Part shown: positions 17,023-27,250 of the stretch, in pieces
How the letters are laid out: every line of letters begins with the position of its first letter
Position numbering within the stretch: the first letter of the stretch is position 1
Assembly (NCBI RefSeq): GCF_003574735.1
Contig: NZ_QORW01000012.1
Coordinates: 124,001-188,000 of the forward strand
DNA from: Dongia deserti
GTDB taxonomy: Bacteria; Pseudomonadota; Alphaproteobacteria; Dongiales; Dongiaceae
Direction of reading: 5' to 3'
DNA: 64,000 nucleotides
Notes under the pieces: generated by a model
Database searches by the model: none
Told to the model about the DNA's origin: nothing
What the model saw: only the letters and a program-made list of their open reading frames with translations
Translations under genes and position numbers: made by a program

Positions 17023-17096
17023 GTGGGCGATGACGGACTCGAACCGCCGACATCTTCCGTGTAAAGGAAGCGCTCTACCAACTGAGCTAATCGCCC
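17021..17096 (-). tRNA. tRNA-Val (anticodon TAC)
   Basis: Seventy-six bases with encoded CCA. The acceptor GGGCGAT pairs with ATCGCCC. The anticodon stem CTTCC/GGAAG encloses TTTACAC, giving anticodon TAC. The T-arm is GGTTCGAGTCC. It is immediately followed on the same strand by the inverted repeat and the GIY-YIG gene. Confidence 0.97.
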
Positions 17097-17237
17097 TACC
17101 CAGTTTGGTTTAGAGAATCAGTGCTGCCGACACAAGTGCTTGCCTCGGCCGGGCCAATCTAGTGCCGGCACAATGGAAGCCACACCATAGGTGATGAGAA
17201 GCTGACGCTTCCCTTCAGATGACCGCAGCTAAAATGA

Positions 17238-17266
17238 AACCGGCCGCTTGATCAGAGCGGCCGGTT
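17238..17266 (-). terminator. Terminator of hupB
   Basis: AACCGGCCGC and GCGGCCGGTT form a perfect ten-base stem with a nine-base loop. On the minus strand it is followed by TCATTTT. It lies about 35 bases after the hupB stop. Confidence 0.75.
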
Positions 17267-17300
17267 CTTCATCGCACCGAAGTGCGGAATCAACCTGCCT

Positions 17301-17573
17301 TCAGTTGACCGCGTCCTTGAGGCCCTTGCCGGCTTTGAACTTCGGCAGCTTGGATGCGGGGATCTGGATCTCTTCACCAGTGCGGGGATTGCGCCCCTTC
17401 GACTTCGCGCGCTTCGCGACGCTGAAGGTACCGAATCCGACCAGGCGCACCTCGTTGTTCTTCTTCAGCGCCTTCGTGATCGCGTCGAACACGGCATCGA
17501 CGGCGCGGGCTGCGTCTGATTTGGAAAGGCCGGTATCGTCGGCCACTTCCGCAATCAAATCGTTCTTGTTCAC
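17301..17573 (-). CDS. hupB: DNA-binding protein HU
   Basis: A 90-residue HU/IHF-family nucleoid protein that bends DNA as a dimer. The family core [20 protein letters not shown] is followed by the arm signature [20 protein letters not shown]. Length and full conservation indicate HU rather than IHF. It is the last gene of the tig-clpP-clpX-lon-hupB block on the minus strand, but it stands 190 bases after lon, with a stem-loop between, so it probably has its own promoter. Confidence 0.96.
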   Translation of the reverse strand: MNKNDLIAEVADDTGLSKSDAARAVDAVFDAITKALKKNNEVRLVGFGTFSVAKRAKSKGRNPRTGEEIQIPASKLPKFKAGKGLKDAVN

Positions 17574-17686
17574 TGGGTACCCCCCCTTGCTCTTTAGACC
17601 GGATAGATTGATTTGGCTGGATTGGTTCTGCTAGGCCCTGAACGCGAGATTTTAGAGCCCGGTTTTCGAAACAGTCAATGCGAGAA

Positions 17687-17713
17687 CCGCGATTATCCCC
17701 AGGATAATCGCGG
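17687..17713 (-). terminator. Stem-loop after lon
   Basis: CCGCGATTATCC (17687-17698) and GGATAATCGCGG (17702-17713) are a perfect 12-base inverted repeat with a three-base loop. The T-run after it on the minus strand is short (TTCTC), so this may be a weak terminator or a stability hairpin. Confidence 0.55.
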
Positions 17714-17763
17714 CTCTCAGCCTGTTTGTCAGATGTTTGTTAGAAGCGGAAAATGCTGTGCGA

Positions 17764-20178
17764 TCAGTGCGTCACAATGCCGACGTCCTCATCGCCCGGC
17801 TTCTCGGTACCGACAGGTGTGCCTGGTTCCGCCGGTTCGATCCACTCGATCGGAGTAAGCGGACTGGCGAGCGCGTTCTTCAGCACTTCATCGACAGTCG
17901 CTACCGGCACGATCTCCAGACCACGCTTCACGTTGTCCGGAATGTCGGCCAAGTCCTTCTCATTCTCGGATGGAATGAGAACGGTCTTGATGCCCGCGCG
18001 CAGCGCGGCCAACAGCTTCTCCTTCAAGCCGCCGATCGGCAACACGCGACCGCGCAGCGTGACCTCGCCCGTCATCGCAACATCGCGCCGCGCCGGAATA
18101 GCGGTAAGCACCGACACGATCGTCGTCACCATCGCAACACCGGCGGAGGGTCCATCCTTCGGCGTCGCGCCTTCCGGCACGTGCACGTGGATGTCTTTGC
18201 GATTGAACAAGGTCGGCTTGATGCCGAACTCGGCCGCGCGCGACTTGACGAAGGATTCTGCGGCCTGGACCGACTCCTTCATCACATCGCCGAGCTTGCC
18301 GGTCGCGATCACCTTGCCTTTGCCGGGCACCGTGACGGCCTCGATGGTCAGGATGTCGCCGCCCACTTCGGTCCAGGCAAGACCGGTGACGACGCCCACC
18401 ATGTCCTTCGCCTCCGCCTCGCCATAGCGGAATTTCCGGACACCCGCGAATTTCGCCACGTTACGGCGGCTGATCGAGACCTTCTTGAGATTCTTCATCA
18501 GAATCTCTTTGATCGACTTGCGCGCCAGATTGGCGATCTCGCGCTCCAGGTTGCGGACACCCGCCTCGCGCGTGTAGTAGCGCACCAGATCGCGGACCGC
18601 GTCTTCCGACAACGTCCATTCCGCCTTCTTCAGGCCATGATCCTTCATCTGCTTGGGGATCAGGTGGCGGAACGCGATCTCCACCTTCTCATCCTCGGTG
18701 TAGCCGGGGATGCGTATGACCTCCATGCGGTCCATCAGCGGCTGCGGCATGCGCAGCGTATTGGCGGTCGTGATGAACATCACGTCCGACAGGTCGTAGT
18801 CGACCTCCAGGTAATGGTCGTTGAAGTTGACGTTCTGCTCGGGGTCCAGAACCTCTAGCAGCGCCGATGACGGGTCGCCGCGCCAGTCTTGCCCCAGCTT
18901 GTCGATCTCGTCGAGCAGGAACAGCGGGTTCGACGACTTTGCCTTCTTCATTGCCTGGATAATCTTGCCGGGCATTGAGCCGATATAGGTCCGGCGATGG
19001 CCGCGGATCTCCGCTTCGTCGCGCACGCCGCCGAGGGAGATGCGGATGAAGTTACGGCCCGTCGCCCGCGCGACCGACTTGCCGAGCGAGGTCTTGCCGA
19101 CGCCCGGGGGACCGACGAGGCACAGGATCGGACCCTTGATCTTCTTCTGGCGCTGCTGCACCGCGAGGTACTCGAGGATGCGCTCCTTGACCTTCTCGAG
19201 ACCATAATGGTCGTCGTTCAGGACCTTTTCGGCGAGCCTGATGTCCTTCTTGATCTTGGTCGGCTTGTTCCACGGAATCGACAACAGCCAGTCGAGGTAG
19301 TTGCGCACGACCGTGGCTTCTGCCGACATCGGGCTCATGGTGCGCAGCTTCTTGACCTCTGCGCCGGCTTTCTCACGCGCTTCCTTCGAGAGCTTGGTCT
19401 TCTTGATGCGCTCCTCGAGCTCGGCCAGCTCGTCGCGACCGTCCTCGGATTCGCCCAGCTCCTTCTGGATCGCCTTCATCTGTTCGTTCAGGTAGTACTC
19501 GCGCTGCGTCTTCTCCATCTGACGCTTCACGCGCGAGCGGATGCGCTTCTCTACCTGCAGGACGCCGATCTCGCCCTCCATGAAGGAGAACACCTTCTCC
19601 AGACGCGCCGACACTGACGCGATCTCGAGCAGCTCCTGCTTGTCGGCGATCTTCAGCGTCAGATGCGAGGCCACCGTGTCGGCCAGCTTCGAGGGATCAT
19701 CGATCTGGTTGACCGAGACCAGCACCTCCGGCGGAATCTTCTTGTTGAGCTTAATGTACTGCTCGAACTGCGTGATCACGGAGCGGGCGAGCGCCTCGAC
19801 CTCCTTGCCCTCATTATCGCTCTCCGCCATCTCGTCGGCGCGAGCGACGAAGAAGGGATCGATCTCCGGGAACTCGGCAATCTTCGCGCGCATGCCGCCT
19901 TCAACCAGCACCTTCACGGTGCCGTCGGGCAGCTTCAGCAGTTGCAGGACGGTGCCGACCGTGCCGACGCTGTACATATCTGCCGGGCCGGGATCGTCCT
20001 GGGCAGCGTTGCGCTGGGTGACAAGGAGAATCTGCTTGTCCTCCTTCATCACGTCTTCGAGAGCGCGCACCGACTTTTCGCGCCCGACGAACAGCGGCAC
20101 GATCATGTGGGGGAAGACCACAATGTCCCGCAGCGGGAGGACCGGATACTTCTGTAGGACGGGATTTTCTTGCGTCAT
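17764..20178 (-). CDS. lon: ATP-dependent protease Lon
   Basis: Cytosolic AAA+ serine protease of 804 residues that degrades misfolded and regulatory proteins. Domains in order: N-terminal LON substrate-binding domain (about 8-200, starting [20 protein letters not shown]), AAA+ module with Walker [12 protein letters not shown] and Walker [13 protein letters not shown], and C-terminal protease with the catalytic serine in [12 protein letters not shown] and a lysine in [14 protein letters not shown]. In CCCCATAT (minus strand, plus positions 20267-20274) I see a heat-shock-like -10 element upstream but no matching -35. Confidence 0.98.
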   Translation of the reverse strand: MTQENPVLQKYPVLPLRDIVVFPHMIVPLFVGREKSVRALEDVMKEDKQILLVTQRNAAQDDPGPADMYSVGTVGTVLQLLKLPDGTVKVLVEGGMRAKIAEFPEIDPFFVARADEMAESDNEGKEVEALARSVITQFEQYIKLNKKIPPEVLVSVNQIDDPSKLADTVASHLTLKIADKQELLEIASVSARLEKVFSFMEGEIGVLQVEKRIRSRVKRQMEKTQREYYLNEQMKAIQKELGESEDGRDELAELEERIKKTKLSKEAREKAGAEVKKLRTMSPMSAEATVVRNYLDWLLSIPWNKPTKIKKDIRLAEKVLNDDHYGLEKVKERILEYLAVQQRQKKIKGPILCLVGPPGVGKTSLGKSVARATGRNFIRISLGGVRDEAEIRGHRRTYIGSMPGKIIQAMKKAKSSNPLFLLDEIDKLGQDWRGDPSSALLEVLDPEQNVNFNDHYLEVDYDLSDVMFITTANTLRMPQPLMDRMEVIRIPGYTEDEKVEIAFRHLIPKQMKDHGLKKAEWTLSEDAVRDLVRYYTREAGVRNLEREIANLARKSIKEILMKNLKKVSISRRNVAKFAGVRKFRYGEAEAKDMVGVVTGLAWTEVGGDILTIEAVTVPGKGKVIATGKLGDVMKESVQAAESFVKSRAAEFGIKPTLFNRKDIHVHVPEGATPKDGPSAGVAMVTTIVSVLTAIPARRDVAMTGEVTLRGRVLPIGGLKEKLLAALRAGIKTVLIPSENEKDLADIPDNVKRGLEIVPVATVDEVLKNALASPLTPIEWIEPAEPGTPVGTEKPGDEDVGIVTH

Positions 20179-20461
20179 CGCAATGCAGACTCCAACAATT
20201 CAACAGGCAGACTAACCCCGCCGGTACCCCCTCGCAACTGCTTGACCGACCTAGGTTTACCGGCCGATATGGGGCGGCGTACGTCCGCTATTCCTCCTGC
20301 ACGAACCATGCCGAACAAAGGTGGGCGAATTGCGGCAGGCGCGTCATAACGGCGCACGATGGGCGGGCGATTGCCCGTTGTTCCGTTAACTATCTGGTGG
20401 ACAGCTCGGGCCCCTTCAAGGGCACGGTCAGCAAGTCCCGGATGCAGCGGATGCGGGGCTG

Positions 20462-21727
20462 CTACGCCCCGGCAGCGTCGCCCCGGCGATCCGTGTAAAT
20501 GTACAGCGGCTTGGCCTTGCCCTCGACCACTTCCCGGCTGATCACGATGGCTTCGACGCCATCAAGGCTGGGCAGGTCGAACATCGATTCGAGAAGGATC
20601 GCTTCCATGATGGACCGCAGGCCGCGCGCACCGGTCTTGCGTGCGATCGCCTTGCGCGCGATCGCACCCAGCGCATCCTCGGCAAAATCGAGGCGGACGT
20701 CTTCCATCTCGAACAGCCGCTGATACTGCTTCACCAGCGCGTTCTTCGGCTCCGTCAGGATCTTGACCAGGGCTTCTTCGTCCAGGTCCTCCAGCGTCGC
20801 CACGACGGGCAGGCGGCCGACGAATTCCGGGATGAGGCCGAACTTCAGCAGGTCCTCCGGCTCGACCTCGCGCAGCACTTCGCCCGCGCGCCGGTCGTCC
20901 GGACCGCGCACGTCGGCGCCGAAGCCGATGGCGGAGCCGCCGCGGCCGCGCTGCGCAATGATCTTCTCAAGGCCCGCAAACGCACCGCCGCAGATGAACA
21001 GGATGTTGGTCGTATCCACCTGCAGGAACTCCTGCTGCGGATGCTTGCGCCCACCCTGCGGGGGAACCGAAGCAACGGTGCCTTCCATGATCTTCAGCAG
21101 CGCCTGCTGCACGCCTTCGCCCGATACATCGCGGGTGATCGACGGGTTGTCGGATTTGCGGCTGATCTTGTCGACTTCGTCGATGTAGACGATGCCGCGC
21201 TGCGCGCGCTCGACATTGTAGTCGGCGGATTGCAGCAGCTTCAGAATGATGTTCTCTACATCCTCACCGACATAGCCGGCTTCGGTCAGCGTCGTGGCGT
21301 CGGCCATGGTGAACGGCACGTCGATGATGCGCGCCAGCGTCTGGGCCAAAAGCGTCTTGCCGCAACCGGTCGGGCCGACCAGCAGGATGTTGGACTTCGA
21401 CAGCTCGACGTCGTTCTGCTTCCCGACATGCGCCAGGCGCTTGTAGTGATTGTGCACCGCGACGGAGAGCACCTTCTTGGCGTGCTCCTGCCCGATCACG
21501 TAATCGTCCAGCACCTTGCAAATGTCGCGCGGGCTCGGGACACCGTCCCGCGAGCGCACCAGGGTCGTCTTGTGCTCTTCTCGGATGATGTCCATGCACA
21601 GCTCGACGCATTCATCGCAGATGAAGACGGTCGGGCCGGCGATCAGCTTGCGGACCTCATGCTGGCTCTTTCCGCAGAAGGAGCAGTAGAGGGTGTTCTT
21701 TGAATCGCTGCCGCTGGACTTGTTCAT
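20462..21727 (-). CDS. clpX: ATP-dependent Clp protease ATP-binding subunit ClpX
   Basis: AAA+ unfoldase of 421 residues that feeds tagged substrates to ClpP. The N-terminal zinc-binding domain has CSFCGK and CDECVELC (four cysteines within residues ~14-42). Walker A is [13 protein letters not shown] and Walker [10 protein letters not shown]. It contains the ClpP-docking loop IGF (SAIGFGADV). It lies downstream of clpP on the same strand with a 233-base gap and upstream of lon with a 283-base gap; neither gap shows another gene. Confidence 0.98.
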   Translation of the reverse strand: MNKSSGSDSKNTLYCSFCGKSQHEVRKLIAGPTVFICDECVELCMDIIREEHKTTLVRSRDGVPSPRDICKVLDDYVIGQEHAKKVLSVAVHNHYKRLAHVGKQNDVELSKSNILLVGPTGCGKTLLAQTLARIIDVPFTMADATTLTEAGYVGEDVENIILKLLQSADYNVERAQRGIVYIDEVDKISRKSDNPSITRDVSGEGVQQALLKIMEGTVASVPPQGGRKHPQQEFLQVDTTNILFICGGAFAGLEKIIAQRGRGGSAIGFGADVRGPDDRRAGEVLREVEPEDLLKFGLIPEFVGRLPVVATLEDLDEEALVKILTEPKNALVKQYQRLFEMEDVRLDFAEDALGAIARKAIARKTGARGLRSIMEAILLESMFDLPSLDGVEAIVISREVVEGKAKPLYIYTDRRGDAAGA

Positions 21728-21960
21728 TCGCTATCCGTTCACACCTCAGCCGGCCAGATTCGGCCCTGCCTCGAACGCCATGTTAGCCTTGGAGGAATCG
21801 TCCGCACAACGGCTTTATGCCGCTGTGCGCCGTCCGACCGCCGCACTGTGGCGCCGGACCAATATATGACACTGGTTCGGGTCCAGCGCGATTGCCCGAT
21901 CGGCCTATTTCGGGCCGAATCCAGGCTAGTCCCGGAATGGTCAGCAAAGGGTTAAGAACT

Positions 21961-22599
21961 TTATCTCTGCTCGTCCGTCCGAGGACGCTCGGCGATGACC
22001 TCGTCCACGAGCCCGAACTCTTTCGCCTCTGTAGGGGTCATGAACCGGTCGCGCTCCATGGCGTCTTCAATCGCCTTCAGATCCTGCCCGGTGTGCTTGA
22101 CGTAAATCTTGTTCAGGCGATCCCGGGTCTTCAGGATCTCCTTGGCGTGGATCTCGATATCTGAAGCTTGGCCCTGGAACCCGCCGGAGGGCTGATGGAT
22201 CATGATGTTCGAGTGCGGCAGGCTGAAGCGCTTGCCCTTTGCGCCCGCGGCGAGGAGCAGCGAGCCCGCCGAAGCAGCCAAGCCGACGCAGATGGTAGAA
22301 ATGTCCGGTCGGACATACTGCATCGTGTCATACATCGCGAGGCCCGAGGTCACCACGCCGCCCGGCGAGTTGATGTAGAGCGAGACCTCCTTGCTGGGAT
22401 TCTCGGACTCCAGGAACAAAAGCTGGGCGCAAACCAGGCTCGCCATGTGGTCATTGACCGGACCCACGACGAAAATGATGCGCTCCTTGAGCAGCCGCGA
22501 GTAGATGTCGAACGCCCGCTCGCCGCGTGCGGTCTGCTCGACCACCATCGGGACCAGCATGTTGTTGTAGATGTCGATCGGATCGCGGTCTCTAATCAT
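21961..22599 (-). CDS. clpP: ATP-dependent Clp protease proteolytic subunit
   Basis: Serine peptidase that forms the barrel-shaped core of ClpXP. The catalytic serine lies in [14 protein letters not shown], the histidine in [10 protein letters not shown], and the aspartate in the [20 protein letters not shown] region. I chose the ATG at 22599 ([14 protein letters not shown], 212 residues) because GAGGG lies seven bases upstream; in-frame alternatives are ATG at 22611 and GTG at 22632. It follows tig closely, in the classic tig-clpP-clpX order. Confidence 0.96.
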   Translation of the reverse strand: MIRDRDPIDIYNNMLVPMVVEQTARGERAFDIYSRLLKERIIFVVGPVNDHMASLVCAQLLFLESENPSKEVSLYINSPGGVVTSGLAMYDTMQYVRPDISTICVGLAASAGSLLLAAGAKGKRFSLPHSNIMIHQPSGGFQGQASDIEIHAKEILKTRDRLNKIYVKHTGQDLKAIEDAMERDRFMTPTEAKEFGLVDEVIAERPRTDEQR

Positions 22600-22658
22600 C
22601 TGAGCCCTCATTAAAACACTGTCATCCGGCACCGCCGGCGAATCACCATCTGCCGCCG

Positions 22659-22692
22659 ATCATACGCTTGGTCTGGCGCTGTGCAATTGCAC
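22659..22692 (-). promoter_or_regulatory. Candidate clpP promoter with palindrome over the -35
   Basis: On the minus strand TTGCAC (plus 22681-22686), a 16-base spacer and TATGAT (plus 22659-22664) form a good promoter 60 bases before clpP. The perfect palindrome GTGCAATTGCAC (22681-22692) covers the -35 element and could be a regulator site. Confidence 0.4.
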
Positions 22693-22697
22693 TGCGA

Positions 22698-24023
22698 TCA
22701 GGCGGCCTCGCCTTCCTTGCGGAACTCCTCGGGCGTCGCACGGCGCTCCGAAACTTGCGCGAGCTCCAGAATGAAGTCGATAACTTTGTCCTCATATATG
22801 GGCGCACGGAGCTGATTCAAAGCCTCCGGCGACTTTTGATAAAACTCGATGACCTGTTTCTCCTGTCCTGGGAAGCGGCGGGCCTCGGAAATAATGGCCC
22901 GCGTCAAATCATCATTCGGAACCTGGATATTGTTGGAGCGGCCCACTTCCGAGAGCAGGAGGCCAAGCTTCACGCGCCGCTTGGCAATATCGCGATACTC
23001 GCTCTTCAGTTGCTCCTCGCTCTTGCCCTTGTCCTCAGCATCCAACCGATCGGCCTTCATGTCCGCCTCGATCTGCTTCCAGATCGCCTCGAACTCCGCT
23101 TCGACCAGGCCCTCCGGCAGCGTGAAATCGTGCTTGTCCGCCAGCTGGTCAAGAAGGACGCGCTTCAGGCGGGCGCGCGCGGCCAGCGTGTAGTCGCGTT
23201 CAATCTGCTCGCGCACGCGCTTGCGCAACGTCTCCAGATCGTCGGCGCCCAGCGCCTTTGCCATCTCGTCGTCGATCGGCTGATCCTTCAGCTGGCTGAC
23301 CTGCTTCACCGTCACGTCGAAGTCGGCAGGCTTGCCCGCCAACTCCTTGTTGCCGTACTCGGCGGGGAACGTGACCTGCACGGTCTTCTTGTCGCTTTTC
23401 TTCAGACCGATGAGCTGATCCTCGAAGCCCGGGATGAACATGCCCGAGCCGAGCTCAAGGTGAAAATCCTCGGCCTTGCCGCCTTCGAACTCCTCGCCGT
23501 CGACCCGGCCCACGAAATCAATCACCACGACATCGCCCGACTGTGCCGCGTGATCATCCGCCGCCGCCTCGGGCTTGCGCTGACGCTTGGCCAGGCGCTG
23601 CAGGCTTTCTTCGATTTCGGAATCGGGCACGTCGACAACCGTGCGCTCCAGCTTGAGGGTCTTGAAATCGACCGGCGTGATCTCCGGGATCACTTCCATC
23701 GCAACGCTGAACTCGAGGTCCTTGCCGTCCTCGAACGCCACGATCTCGACCTTGGGCTGACCGGCCGGCCGCAGGTTGCGCTCGTTCAAAAGCTGGTGCG
23801 AGCCCTCGTGCACGGTCTTCTCCAGCACCTCGCCCATCACCGACTTCTCATAGCGCTGCTTCAACAGCTGCAGCGGCACCTTTCCCGGACGGAAGCCCGG
23901 CATGCGGATCCGCTCGCCCAGCTCCCTCAGGCGGCTCTCGATCTGTCCCTGGAGCGCGTCTGCAGGAACGACGACCTTGTATTCACGCTTGAGGCCAGTG
24001 GCGTTGGTTTCGGTGATCTGCAT
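22698..24023 (-). CDS. tig: Trigger factor
   Basis: Ribosome-associated chaperone with prolyl isomerase activity, 441 residues. Domains: the N-terminal ribosome-binding domain with the GFRPGKVPLQLLKQRY signature (around residues 43-58), the FKBP-type domain around residues 165-245 (GDVVVIDFVGRVDGEEFEGG), and the helical C-terminal chaperone domain. It begins the protein quality-control block; tRNA-Leu lies just upstream in the same direction. Confidence 0.97.
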   Translation of the reverse strand: MQITETNATGLKREYKVVVPADALQGQIESRLRELGERIRMPGFRPGKVPLQLLKQRYEKSVMGEVLEKTVHEGSHQLLNERNLRPAGQPKVEIVAFEDGKDLEFSVAMEVIPEITPVDFKTLKLERTVVDVPDSEIEESLQRLAKRQRKPEAAADDHAAQSGDVVVIDFVGRVDGEEFEGGKAEDFHLELGSGMFIPGFEDQLIGLKKSDKKTVQVTFPAEYGNKELAGKPADFDVTVKQVSQLKDQPIDDEMAKALGADDLETLRKRVREQIERDYTLAARARLKRVLLDQLADKHDFTLPEGLVEAEFEAIWKQIEADMKADRLDAEDKGKSEEQLKSEYRDIAKRRVKLGLLLSEVGRSNNIQVPNDDLTRAIISEARRFPGQEKQVIEFYQKSPEALNQLRAPIYEDKVIDFILELAQVSERRATPEEFRKEGEAA

Positions 24024-24092
24024 GGAAGGGCTCTATCCGCTGATTGATCGTTGTTGGCGGTACCGGCAAAGCGATGGCTGGCGAAAGTCGGG

Positions 24093-24177
24093 TGGTGCGG
24101 GCGGAGGGACTTGAACCCCCACGACTTGCGTCACTGGAACCTAAATCCAGCGCGTCTACCAGTTCCGCCACGCCCGC
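24093..24177 (-). tRNA. tRNA-Leu (anticodon TAG)
   Basis: An 85-base class II tRNA with a long variable arm. The acceptor GCGGGCG pairs with CGCCCGC and CCA is encoded. The anticodon stem CTGGA/TCCAG encloses TTTAGGT, giving anticodon TAG. The T-arm is GGTTCAAGTCC. Confidence 0.97.
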
Positions 24178-24311
24178 CCGGCGTTCATCTCAAGCGCCAT
24201 CGCGGGTTGCCGCCCCGCGGTTGTCGGGCGCGGATGTATCCCACGCTGGGCGTTGGCACAAGGAAAAAGCCAAATCCCGGCACCGCGCGGGCCCACTTTG
24301 CCGCCGTGGAA

Positions 24312-25814
24312 TTAACCCTTTCGCCCCAGGGCTTTGGCCAAAGCGGCCGGCAGCCGGTCGGGCAAATCCTCCGCGATCAACCCGATGCCAAAGCCTTCCG
24401 CCGCCCGGACGTGCAGCCACACCCCCATGGAAGCCGCCAGAAACGGCGGCAGATGAAGTCCCAGCAGGCCGGTGATGATGCCGGCCAGAACATCGCCCGA
24501 CCCGGCCGTCGCCAGCGTCGGGGGCGCGCAACCGGAGATGATGGTGCCGCCATCCGGCGCCGCGATAACGGTGTCCGAGCCCTTCAGCACAATGATGCAG
24601 CCGGTCCGGCGAGCAGCCTGTACCGCGCGCTCGATCTTGCTGGCACGTGCCACCAGGTCCGGGAACAGCCGGCCGAACTCGCCCTCGTGCGGCGTCAGCA
24701 CGATCTCCGCATGACCACCGACCAGGGCGTCGCTGCCCGCCAACACGGTCAACCCGCCGCCATCAATGACCATCGGCCGGCCGAAGGCGATGCAAGTCCG
24801 CACGAGATCGCCGGTATGGGCATCGGGCTCCAGGCCGCTGCCGACCAGGAGTGCGGAAATGCGCTCATCGCCTGCAATTGCGGCAAACGCCGCCAAGTCT
24901 GCAACCGGGCGGACGATCGCGCCGGGCAGGTCGCCGGCATAGATCGGCCAAGCCTCCGGCGGCACGGCCATCGTCAGCAGGCCGATGCCCACACGCCGCG
25001 CCGCACGCGCCGCGAGGCGGGCGGCGCCGGTCATGACGCCGCCACCGACGATGATCGCGTGACCGCGCTGATATTTGTGATCGCTCGGCTGCGGAAGCGG
25101 ATAGGCCGACGACCACAAAGCCGGCGCATTCAACCAGCAGGCGGGGTTCGCCGCCGACAGATCCGCGGCACCGAAGCCGACATCGGCGACGAGAGTCTCG
25201 CCGCACTTGCCTGCGCCGGGTTGCAGGACATGCCCGCGCTTGCGCCAGTTGAACGTGACCGTAAGATCGGCATCGATCGCCACGCCCATTGCGCGCCCGT
25301 CATCGGCATGCACGCCACTCGCGATGTCCACAGCCACCACCGTGGCCGGCGATGCGTTCACAGCTTCGTTCAAGGCGGCGGTCTCGCCCTCCAGCGCGCG
25401 ATCGAGGCCGATCCCGAACAAGGCATCCACGACGATTGCCGACCGATCGAGAGCGGCAAAAGTCGCGCGATCGGGCGTCCGCACATCACCTTGCCACAAG
25501 GAGGCGGCGCGTGCCGCATCGCCGGCATAGTTCGACTTGGCACGAACCGCATGGGCAAGGACGCGATAGCCGGCCCCGCGCAGAGTCTCGGCGACGATGA
25601 AGCCGTCGCCACCGTTGTTACCGGGCCCGCACAGCACATGAACCTCGCCACTGCCGTACACTGGCCAACGCGCCATGATTGCATCCGCCACCGCGACGCC
25701 GGCACGGCGCATCGCTTCGAAACTCGGCAGGCCACGGGCGAAGGCGGCGCGTTCCGCGGCGCGCATCTCGGCACCGGTCAGCACGGCCAAATCAGGATGA
25801 TCGCCTGGAAGCAT
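24312..25814 (-). CDS. nnr: Bifunctional NAD(P)H-hydrate epimerase / ADP-dependent dehydratase
   Basis: Repair enzyme of 500 residues that restores damaged NAD(P)H. The N-terminal epimerase half (YjeF_N, about 1-215) has VLCGPGNNGGDGFIVAETLR. The C-terminal ribokinase-like dehydratase half has VLTPHEGEFGRLFPD and the ATP/ADP-site motif ATAGSGDVLAGIITGLLG. The start at 25814 (MLPGDHPDLAVLT) lies 32 bases after the preceding gene; a longer reading to 25904 would overlap that gene. It is the last gene of a minus-strand cluster with Sel1/SPOR, NTF2-like and FecR genes. Confidence 0.95.
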   Translation of the reverse strand: MLPGDHPDLAVLTGAEMRAAERAAFARGLPSFEAMRRAGVAVADAIMARWPVYGSGEVHVLCGPGNNGGDGFIVAETLRGAGYRVLAHAVRAKSNYAGDAARAASLWQGDVRTPDRATFAALDRSAIVVDALFGIGLDRALEGETAALNEAVNASPATVVAVDIASGVHADDGRAMGVAIDADLTVTFNWRKRGHVLQPGAGKCGETLVADVGFGAADLSAANPACWLNAPALWSSAYPLPQPSDHKYQRGHAIIVGGGVMTGAARLAARAARRVGIGLLTMAVPPEAWPIYAGDLPGAIVRPVADLAAFAAIAGDERISALLVGSGLEPDAHTGDLVRTCIAFGRPMVIDGGGLTVLAGSDALVGGHAEIVLTPHEGEFGRLFPDLVARASKIERAVQAARRTGCIIVLKGSDTVIAAPDGGTIISGCAPPTLATAGSGDVLAGIITGLLGLHLPPFLAASMGVWLHVRAAEGFGIGLIAEDLPDRLPAALAKALGRKG

Positions 25815-25846
25815 CAGTCGCCCACCTCGCGCATAGAGAAGGCTGG

Positions 25847-27184
25847 CTAGTTGAGGACAGGCCGGCAGAACTGGTTGCCGAACCGCTGCTTGATGTCCTC
25901 GCATGCTTTCTGTGCGGCGCCAAGATTGTTGAATGGACCCGCGAAGACACGATAAAGCGAGCCTTTCGCTTCGCCCAGAAAATACCGCCTGAGATCCAGT
26001 TCCAGTTTCCTGAGAAGGCCCGGATACTGCATGGTCAGCTTGTTCCAGTAGGAGCGCGCATCGCCCTCCTGCCCCGACGTATAGAGCCAGATGCGATAGA
26101 CCCGCGCATCACCGGTCACCGATTCCGCGACCGGCAGATCGGACTCAGGCTCCTGCGCCTCCGTGGGCGCCGGCGCCTCGCTGGCTGGACTCTCCACCGC
26201 GCTCTCTTCCGCCTGCTCCGCGTCGGCAGGCGGCGGAACGTCTTGTTCGGTGATCGGCTGCTTGGCTATCGCAGCCTCCGCCGGCGCCTCCGGCAGCGAT
26301 GGAGCATCCGGCTGCTTGGCTTCGTCCGTTGCCGGTGACGCAGTTGCCTGCTGCGGTTCGGTCGGCACGGATTCCGGCAGCTGTGCTTCAGCCGGTTTGT
26401 CCGCCGGTTTCGTATCTCCGGTCTGCGGTTGTGGTGGCGGCGTTTCGGACTTCTGAGCCTGCGCCTGCTGCTCCTCCCCAGGCGTTGAGCTGACTGTCGG
26501 CTTGTCGAGCGCGGCAAGCTCCGCACGCGCCGGCTCAAAGCCGGCCGTCGCTGCACGCTCATACCACAGTCGCGCGGCAGCCAGATCCTTCGCAACGCCC
26601 GTGCCGTCGCGATAGTAGCTGGCAATCGCGAATTGGGCCTCGGGCAGGCCGCTTTCCGCCGCTTGCAGCATGTAGCCGGCGGCCTTCTTCATGTCCTTGG
26701 GGACGCCGCTACCGGATGCATATTGCAGGCCCAGATTGAAGCGCGCCGTGATGTTGCCGCCATCGGCAGCTTTCGACCACAGCTCGATCGCTTTCGGCAC
26801 GTCCTGCTTGACGCCGCGGCCATCAGCGTAGAGCCGCGCAAGATTGTTGAGCGCGGGCGCGTAGCTCTGCGCCGCCGCCTTCTGGTACCAGTCGGCAGCA
26901 GCCTTCGGATCGGCATGGGGCACGCCCTGCCCCAGCTCGTAAAGCATGCCGAGGCCATGTTGCGCATGGGCATCGCCCGCTTTGGCGCTTTCAATCCATT
27001 CGGAGAAGGCGCGGGCATATTCCTTGCGGTTGAAGGCGGTCAAACCTGCGGCATAGTCGGCGGCCGCCGCGGATGAGAACAGCAAGAAGGCGGCGCCAAA
27101 TGCGAACCCGACACGCCGCGCGCTCACCGCACCCAGCGCGCGAAACTTCCCCACCAGACCCCGAATCATGGTGCGAATCGCCAT
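25847..27184 (-). CDS. Sel1-repeat and SPOR-domain envelope protein
   Basis: 445 residues. A signal peptide (FAFGAAFLLFSSAAAA then DYAAG) is followed by four to five Sel1-type repeats (AKAGDAHAQHGLGMLYELGQ, GVKQDVPKAIELWSKAADGG and similar, about 50-215), a low-complexity Pro/Ala/Glu/Gln linker, and a C-terminal SPOR domain (about 375-445) that should bind denuded peptidoglycan glycan strands. A periplasmic role in cell-wall or division-site protein interactions is likely but not specific. I used the ATG at 27184; other methionines lie 4-5 residues later. Confidence 0.88.
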   Translation of the reverse strand: MAIRTMIRGLVGKFRALGAVSARRVGFAFGAAFLLFSSAAAADYAAGLTAFNRKEYARAFSEWIESAKAGDAHAQHGLGMLYELGQGVPHADPKAAADWYQKAAAQSYAPALNNLARLYADGRGVKQDVPKAIELWSKAADGGNITARFNLGLQYASGSGVPKDMKKAAGYMLQAAESGLPEAQFAIASYYRDGTGVAKDLAAARLWYERAATAGFEPARAELAALDKPTVSSTPGEEQQAQAQKSETPPPQPQTGDTKPADKPAEAQLPESVPTEPQQATASPATDEAKQPDAPSLPEAPAEAAIAKQPITEQDVPPPADAEQAEESAVESPASEAPAPTEAQEPESDLPVAESVTGDARVYRIWLYTSGQEGDARSYWNKLTMQYPGLLRKLELDLRRYFLGEAKGSLYRVFAGPFNNLGAAQKACEDIKQRFGNQFCRPVLN

Positions 27185-27250
27185 GGCAACACTATGCGCC
27201 GCCGGATTTATGCGTGCAACGCGGGGCCCTTGCACCCGGAGTGCCTCGCC

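Noticed and set aside
16908-17081. N-terminal extension of the GIY-YIG protein starting inside tRNA-Val
   Set aside because: It would translate the tRNA and the inverted repeat; GGAGGG before ATC at 16907 marks a better start.
22668-24047. A 459-codon plus-strand frame opposite tig
   Set aside because: Antisense shadow of trigger factor; leucine/histidine/arginine-rich product typical of GC-rich reverse frames.
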